This document shows, in pieces, positions 1 to 6,326 of a stretch of 6,326 nucleotides of DNA. This DNA is from a bacterium HR41. Its GTDB lineage: Bacteria > Actinomycetota > Thermoleophilia > Solirubrobacterales > Thermoleophilaceae. Below the pieces are notes generated by a model. It had not been told where the DNA came from. It saw only the letters and a program-made list of their open reading frames with translations, and ran no database searches. Positions within the stretch are counted from its first letter, which is position 1. Each line of letters starts with the position of its first letter. Both the position numbers and the translations under genes were made by a program. The stretch lies in the NCBI GenBank assembly GCA_002898855.1, contig BEIR01000081.1, forward strand, positions 1 through 6,326. The letters are read 5' to 3'.

Positions 1-1
1 G

Positions 2-448
2 GGCATCGTCGCGCTGCGCACGATGGGCTGCGAGGTGACCGTCTGCGGGCCGCCGACACTCGTGCCGAGAGCGATCGCCGAGCTCGGCTGCAGCGTGCGC
101 TACGACCTCGCCGGCATCGAACGCGCCGATGTCATCTATGCGCTGCGCGTGCAGCGGGAGCGGATCGCTGGGATCGTCGCGCCGTCGCTGCGCGAGTACG
201 TCGAGCGCTGGCAGATCGACGGGCGCCGCCTGCGCCCCGGGCAGGTGGTCATGCATCCCGGGCCGGTCAACCGCGGCGTCGAGCTGGCGAGCGAAGTCTG
301 CGACTCGCCACAGTCGCTGATCGTCGATCAAGTCGAGGCCGGGGTCGCGGTGCGGATGGCGGTCCTCTACGAGCTTCTGGCGGGCGCGGGCGGCGACGGT
401 GCGCGCCTCTCCGCCGGCCGCGAGCAGGAGGCGCCGCAACCGGCATGA
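2..448 (+). CDS. pyrB: Aspartate carbamoyltransferase, C-terminal half (5' end outside window)
   Basis: Catalytic chain of aspartate carbamoyltransferase, which joins carbamoyl phosphate and L-aspartate to give N-carbamoyl-aspartate in the cytoplasm. The frame is open from base 2, so 148 residues are visible of the roughly 310 usual for the family; the ATG at 23 is internal, not the start. The visible part is the aspartate-binding domain: a GCEVTVCGPPTLVP strand and loop, the ADVIYALRVQRER segment (Arg-x-Gln-x-Glu-Arg at visible residues 49-54, contacting aspartate in known enzymes), and HPGPVNRG at visible residues 85-92, the form found in Bacillus-type enzymes rather than the E. coli HPLPR form. 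The carbamoyl-phosphate half, with its Ser-Thr-Arg-Thr loop, lies upstream and cannot be checked. After the usual end (VAVRMAVLYELLAG) there is a polar, Gly/Ala-rich tail of about 20 residues. The stop overlaps the pyrC start (ATGA). No pyrI regulatory-subunit gene follows. Identification is confident. Confidence 0.96.
   Translation, partial: GIVALRTMGCEVTVCGPPTLVPRAIAELGCSVRYDLAGIERADVIYALRVQRERIAGIVAPSLREYVERWQIDGRRLRPGQVVMHPGPVNRGVELASEVCDSPQSLIVDQVEAGVAVRMAVLYELLAGAGGDGARLSAGREQEAPQPA
426..431 (+). promoter_or_regulatory. Likely Shine-Dalgarno of pyrC
   Basis: AGGAGG lies 13 bases upstream of the pyrC ATG at 445, inside the end of pyrB. This is longer than the usual 5-9 base spacing. The ATGA overlap with the pyrB stop suggests that re-initiation by ribosomes finishing pyrB may contribute. 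Assignment to this start is therefore likely but not clean. Confidence 0.55.
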
Positions 449-1812
449 GCGGGCGTTCGCGAACCTTGCACCCCGCTCTCGCCACCAGCGAGGGCGCCCC
501 AGCGAACCTGAGGATCGCCGGTGTACGCGCGCTCGATCCGGTCGCGGGCATCCACCAGGTGTGCGACCTCGTGGTTCGCGACGGCGTGGTGGCGTCGCTC
601 GCCGAGCCGGGCAGCGGTGCCGCGCCAGACAGCGGCGAGGTGGTCGACGGGAACGGGCGTGTGGCGGTGCCGGCCTTTGTCGATCCCCACGTCCACCTGC
701 GCACACCAGGGCGCGAGGACGAAGAGGACATCGAATCGGGCACCCGCGCGGCTGCCGCGGGCGGTTTCTGCTGCGTGGTAGCGATGGCCAACACCGACCC
801 GGTCGTCGACAGCCCCGAGCTGTTGAGTGCTTTGCGGCGCAGGGCCGATCGCGAGGCGCGCGTCCAGGTCGGTTTCGCGGCAGCGGTCACGGTCGGTCAG
901 CGCGGCGACCAGCTGACCGACACAACCCTGCTTGCCGACGCCGGTGCCGTCTGTTTCAGCGACGACGGCTTGCCGGTGCGCTCGCCGCGCGTCATGCGGC
1001 AAGCGCTCCAGTGTCAGCGCTTGCACGGCCTGCCGCTCGTGCTGCACGAGGAAGATCCCGATCTCTCGGGCGAGGGCGCGATGCACGAAGGCACGGTCTC
1101 GGTGCGTCTGGGCGTCGCCGGGATCCCGTGGGCGAGCGAAGCCGTGATGGCAGCGCGCGACGTGCTCTTGGCCGAGCTCGAAGACGGGCGGATTCACCTC
1201 CAGCATGTGTCGTCGGCGCGGACGCTGGCGATCGTCGAGTGGGCGCGCGCTCGCGGCATCGCCGTCACCTGTGAAGTGACACCGCACCACCTTCTTCTCT
1301 GCGACGAAGACGTCGCTGGCCTCGACACCGCTCGCAAGATGAACCCGCCGCTGCGCAGCGCCGGCGACCGGGCAGCGCTGCGCGAGGCGCTGCGCTCGGG
1401 GCTGATCGACTGCATCGCCACCGATCACGCTCCCCACGCGCAGGAGGAGAAGGAAGCGCCGTTCGAGGAGGCGCCGATGGGTACGACCGGTCTCGAAACG
1501 GCCTTCGCCGCTCTTTACACCGACCTCGTCGTACCCGGCGAGTTGTCGCTCGCCACGCTCGTCGAGAAGCTCACCGCGGGCGCCAGCGTCCTCGGCTTCG
1601 AGCGGCCGTCGCTAAAGCCCGGCAGCGTTGCCAACCTCTGCCTCGTGGATCTCGAGAACGAGTGGACGGTAGGCGAGAACGGCTTCGAGAGCCGCTCCGC
1701 CAACAACGCTTTCCTCGGCCGCCGTCTGCGCGGCAAGGTGCTTTTGACCACCAGCGCCGGCGCTGTCGCCTGGCGCGACCGCTCGATCCTGATGCGGGAG
1801 GTACCAGCGTGA
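445..1812 (+). CDS. pyrC: Dihydroorotase, type I (long form)
   Basis: Dihydroorotase, a zinc-dependent amidohydrolase that cyclizes N-carbamoyl-aspartate to dihydroorotate, the third step of pyrimidine synthesis. The 455-residue length fits the long type I form (usually about 425-430) plus an N-terminal extension of about 20 polar residues before the first strand (LRIAGVRALDP). Metal-site motifs are all present: DPHVHLR at 80-86 (His82, His84), FSDDG at 171-175 (the bridging Asp region), His201 in LHEED, His254 in HLQHVSS, and the catalytic Asp327 in IATDHAPH. VTPHHLLL (279-286) and KMNPPLR (298-304) are further signatures of active enzymes, so this is not one of the inactive PyrC-like partners known in some bacteria. 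The ATG overlaps the pyrB stop as ATGA, supporting this start; no better start fits just before the conserved core. Coupling to pyrB fits the frequent physical pairing of the two enzymes in type I systems, though complex formation is inference. Confidence 0.97.
   Translation: MSGRSRTLHPALATSEGAPANLRIAGVRALDPVAGIHQVCDLVVRDGVVASLAEPGSGAAPDSGEVVDGNGRVAVPAFVDPHVHLRTPGREDEEDIESGTRAAAAGGFCCVVAMANTDPVVDSPELLSALRRRADREARVQVGFAAAVTVGQRGDQLTDTTLLADAGAVCFSDDGLPVRSPRVMRQALQCQRLHGLPLVLHEEDPDLSGEGAMHEGTVSVRLGVAGIPWASEAVMAARDVLLAELEDGRIHLQHVSSARTLAIVEWARARGIAVTCEVTPHHLLLCDEDVAGLDTARKMNPPLRSAGDRAALREALRSGLIDCIATDHAPHAQEEKEAPFEEAPMGTTGLETAFAALYTDLVVPGELSLATLVEKLTAGASVLGFERPSLKPGSVANLCLVDLENEWTVGENGFESRSANNAFLGRRLRGKVLLTTSAGAVAWRDRSILMREVPA
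1796..1802 (+). promoter_or_regulatory. Shine-Dalgarno that fixes the GTG start of the hydrolase gene
   Basis: GGGAGGT ends 6 bases before the GTG at 1809, an ideal spacing. It lies within the last codons of pyrC. It decides in favour of the GTG start over the upstream in-frame ATG at 1662, which would overlap pyrC by about 150 bases and add residues with no resemblance to the family. Confidence 0.85.
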
Positions 1813-2399
1813 GCGAGGGCTCGAACCAACTCGGCGCGGCCAGCGGGGGTGGCGACCGTCATGCGCGCGCGCTGCTCGACCCACAGCGTGCGGCGCTGAT
1901 CGTTGTCGACGTCCAGGAGGCGTTCGCCAAGGCCGTCGGCGACTTCGACGCGGTCGCCGCCGCGGCGCGCAAACTGGTTCGCGGCGCGCACATTGTCGGT
2001 CTGCCGGTGATCGTCAGCGAGCAGTACCCGCGCGGGCTCGGCCCCACAGTGGCGGAACTAGCCGAGCTGCTTGACAGCGATGTGCGCATCGAGAAGCGCT
2101 GCTTCGCGGCGTCGGCGGCAGAGGGGTTCGATCTCTCCGGGCGCACGCAGGCGATCGTCTGTGGCATCGAAGCGCACGTCTGCGTCGCGCAGACGGTGCT
2201 CGAGCTGCTCGCGCGCGGCGTGGCCGTGCACCTCGTCGTCGACGCCATCGCTTCGCGCAAGGAGAACGATCGCGACGTCGCCGTCCGCCGTCTCGAGCGC
2301 GCAGGAGCGGTGCCGCAGACCGTCGAGTCGGCGCTGTTCGAGCTCATCCGCGGCGCCGACCACCCGCAGTTCAAGGCGATCCAAGAGCTGATCAAGTAG
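1809..2399 (+). CDS. Isochorismatase-family cysteine hydrolase, substrate unknown
   Basis: A 196-residue cytoplasmic alpha/beta hydrolase of the isochorismatase-like cysteine hydrolase superfamily. The Asp-Lys-Cys triad is intact: Asp34 in LIVVDVQEAF, Lys96 in IEKRCFAA, and Cys125 in GIEAHVCVAQT. The EQYPRGLGPTV segment (71-81) and the ending ALFELIRGADHPQFKAIQ place it near the ISOC1/YcaC-like hydrolases. The Asp-x-His-x-x-x-His metal site of nicotinamidases is not seen, so a PncA role is unlikely; nothing points to isochorismate as substrate either. About 25 Gly/Ser/Ala-rich residues precede the domain. The GTG start overlaps the pyrC stop as GTGA and has a very good ribosome binding site; the gene therefore appears integral to the pyr operon rather than a chance neighbour. 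Relatives in the superfamily act on carbamoyl compounds (ureidoacrylate, N-carbamoylsarcosine, biuret), so a role in hydrolysing a carbamoylated by-product is conceivable, but this is speculation. Family is confident, function unknown. Confidence 0.93.
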   Translation: MSEGSNQLGAASGGGDRHARALLDPQRAALIVVDVQEAFAKAVGDFDAVAAAARKLVRGAHIVGLPVIVSEQYPRGLGPTVAELAELLDSDVRIEKRCFAASAAEGFDLSGRTQAIVCGIEAHVCVAQTVLELLARGVAVHLVVDAIASRKENDRDVAVRRLERAGAVPQTVESALFELIRGADHPQFKAIQELIK

Positions 2400-2404
2400 G
2401 AGGA
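2398..2404 (+). promoter_or_regulatory. Shine-Dalgarno of carA, overlapping the upstream stop codon
   Basis: AGGAGGA begins on the second base of the hydrolase stop codon (TAG, 2397-2399) and ends 3 bases before the TTG at 2408. It is the near-perfect complement of the 16S rRNA tail and is followed by a run of T, the most AT-rich patch in this part of the window. It supports the rare TTG start for carA. Confidence 0.85.
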
Positions 2405-2407
2405 TTT

Positions 2408-3606
2408 TTGGCCCCTTCGGAGCAGGCATCGACAGCGCCCGCACGCCGCAACCACGGCCCGCTCGGTGCGCGCCCCGCGTACCTGTTCCTCGAAGACGGC
2501 AGCCGCTTCGAGGGGTTCTCGGTGGCCCACCACGACGTCGCGGTCGGCGAGGTCGTGTTCACCACGTCGATGAGCGGCTACCAGGAGACCGTCAGCGATC
2601 CGTCCTACCGCGGGCAGATCGTGGTCTTCACCTACCCGCTCGTAGGTAACTACGGCGTCGCAGAGAGGCACATGGAGTCCGATCGCATCCACGCGCGCGC
2701 CGTGGTGATGCGCGAAGGGGTGGACTGCGAGGACTCTCCGACCGCCGAAGCCGGCTGGTTGAGCTGGCTCTGCGACTGCGGCGTGCCGGCGCTGTCGGGT
2801 GTCGACACGCGCGCGCTCGTGCGCCACATCCGCGACAAGGGCGCGATGCGCGGCGGTGTCTTTCCCGCCGACGTGCCCGAGCAGCGCGCTCGCGAGCTGA
2901 TAGCGGCCGAGCCGCCGATGGCAGGCCGCGACCTGGTCGGCGAGGTGACGCCCGCGCAGCCGCACGATCTGCCTCCCGCCGACGGAGTCGAGGAGCGCGC
3001 TTTCGTGGCGGCGATCGACACCGGCATCAAGGCGTCGATCGTGCGCAACCTGCGCGAGCGGGGGGTTCGCTTGCGCCTCTACCCGGCCTACACGCCGGCG
3101 AGCGAGCTGCTCGCCGCCTCGCCCGACGCGGTTTTCTTGGCCAACGGCCCGGGCGACCCCGCAGCGCTCGACAGGGTCGTCGCCACGGTTCGGGAGCTGG
3201 TCGGCAAGGTGCCGATTTGGGGGATCTGTCTCGGCCACCAGCTCCTTTGCCGCGCTGTCGGGCTCGAAACTTTCAAGCTGCCCTTCGGCCATCGCGGCGC
3301 CAACCACCCAGTCAAGGATCTCGCGACCGGCAAGATCGACATCACCGCGCAGAACCACGGTTTTGCGGTGCTCGGACCGCGCGGTGAGCAGCGCGTCGAA
3401 GGCGACGAGCCGCTGCGCTGGGAGACCGACTTCGGCACCGCCGAGCTCGCCCAGCTCAACCTCTACGACCGCACCGTGGAAGGACTTGTGTTGCGCGACG
3501 TCCCGGCGGCGACGGTCCAGTACCACCCTGAGGCGGGTCCGGGGCCGCACGACGCCGTCCGCCAGTTCGACCGCTTCGTCGAGCAGCTGATCGAAGGGAG
3601 GCGCTA

Positions 3607-3607
<1 letters not shown>
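2408..3607 (+). CDS. carA: Carbamoyl-phosphate synthetase small subunit (glutaminase)
   Basis: Glutamine amidotransferase subunit of carbamoyl-phosphate synthetase: it hydrolyses glutamine and passes ammonia through a tunnel to CarB. The 399 residues compare with about 380 in E. coli; the excess is a polar N-terminal extension of about 22 residues before the conserved [13 protein letters not shown]. The N-terminal CPSase domain (about 24-160) carries [14 protein letters not shown] and the [20 protein letters not shown] region. The class I glutamine amidotransferase domain (about 200-395) holds FLANGPGDP (243-251), the nucleophile elbow GICLGHQ with Cys274, the AQNHGFAV segment (314-321), and [11 protein letters not shown] with His373 and Glu375, so the triad is complete. 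The start is a TTG, chosen for its excellent Shine-Dalgarno; there is no ATG or GTG between it and the conserved core. Its stop shares one base with the carB GTG (TAGTG), as expected for subunits made in equal amounts. Identification is very confident. Confidence 0.97.
3596..3601 (+). promoter_or_regulatory. Shine-Dalgarno of carB
   Basis: GGGAGG lies 5 bases before the carB GTG at 3607, within the last codons of carA. Together with the TAGTG overlap and the standard N-terminal sequence [16 protein letters not shown] it fixes the carB start. Confidence 0.8.
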
Positions 3608-6316
<2,709 letters not shown>

Positions 6317-6318
<2 letters not shown>

Positions 6319-6326
6319 ATCGGAAG
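6317..6326 (+). other. Residual Illumina adapter sequence at contig end
   Basis: The window ends with AGATCGGAAG, identical to the first ten bases of the standard Illumina TruSeq read-through adapter (AGATCGGAAGAGC). It sits flush with the sequence end, exactly where untrimmed read-through would be, and it interrupts a conserved gene 125 or so residues before its expected end. A chance match of ten specified bases at one fixed position is about one in a million. The bases should not be treated as genomic. Confidence 0.93.

Noticed and set aside
367..1437. Minus-strand open frame (356 codons) opposite pyrC, and + strand frame 399-1274 of 291 codons
   Set aside because: Both overlap pyrC, whose metal-site motifs prove its frame. 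The competing translations are low-complexity Arg/Ala-rich products.
1662..1808. Upstream ATG start for the hydrolase, giving 245 residues
   Set aside because: The extra 49 residues lie inside pyrC, are Arg/Pro-rich and unlike the family; the GTG at 1809 has an ideal Shine-Dalgarno and a GTGA overlap.
1809..2399. Nicotinamidase (PncA) identity for the hydrolase
   Set aside because: The Asp-x-His-x-x-x-His metal-binding stretch of nicotinamidases is absent; the EQYPRGLG segment and GIEAHVCV motif fit ISOC1/YcaC-like proteins better.
2404..2410. T-run before carA as a terminator or slippery site
   Set aside because: Only a run of six T with no preceding stem; it is better explained as the spacer and TTG start after the Shine-Dalgarno.
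1859..3550. Long open frame on the minus strand (563 codons) opposite the hydrolase gene and carA
   Set aside because: It mirrors conserved genes in very GC-rich DNA, where stop codons are rare in the antisense frame. The translation is rich in Arg, Ala, His and Val without recognizable motifs, and it spans the junction of two unrelated genes.

Overview
The window is a nearly gap-free, single-strand run of five genes for the first steps of de novo pyrimidine synthesis: the 3' half of pyrB (aspartate carbamoyltransferase), pyrC (type I dihydroorotase), a small cysteine hydrolase of the isochorismatase family, carA and carB (small and large subunits of glutamine-dependent carbamoyl-phosphate synthetase). 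All are on the + strand. The DNA is visibly very GC-rich, with GC-biased third positions, strong Shine-Dalgarno sequences, ATG, GTG and TTG starts, and gene ends that overlap. This fits a high-GC bacterium, most likely an actinomycetote; a Thermoleophilia/Solirubrobacterales-type lineage is my guess from protein flavour and gene order, not something I can prove here.

Layout: 2-448 pyrB C-terminal half (5' end outside the window); 445-1812 pyrC; 1809-2399 isochorismatase-like hydrolase; 2408-3607 carA; 3607-6318 carB, cut short. The junctions are ATGA, GTGA, an 8-base gap in which the Shine-Dalgarno overlaps the previous stop, and TAGTG, so the genes are almost certainly one translationally coupled transcript. 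CarAB makes carbamoyl phosphate from glutamine, bicarbonate and ATP; PyrB joins it to aspartate; PyrC closes the ring to dihydroorotate. The hydrolase has an intact Asp-Lys-Cys triad, but its substrate and reason for being in this operon are unknown. No promoter, terminator, RNA gene, mobile element or CRISPR array is visible, and no non-coding stretch exceeds 8 bases before the contig end.

The main points for a second look are: (1) the last ten bases equal the start of the common Illumina adapter, and the apparent carB stop codon is built from it, so CarB is artificially truncated and its allosteric domain is missing from the assembly, not necessarily from the genome; (2) CarB lacks about 43 residues of the central oligomerization domain compared with the E. 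coli protein, in frame and with both ATP-grasp halves intact; (3) the embedded hydrolase is an orphan passenger in a core pathway operon; (4) a perfect 11-bp hairpin lies just before the contig break. Apart from these, this is an ordinary housekeeping operon; I do not see a new defence, mobile or regulatory system.
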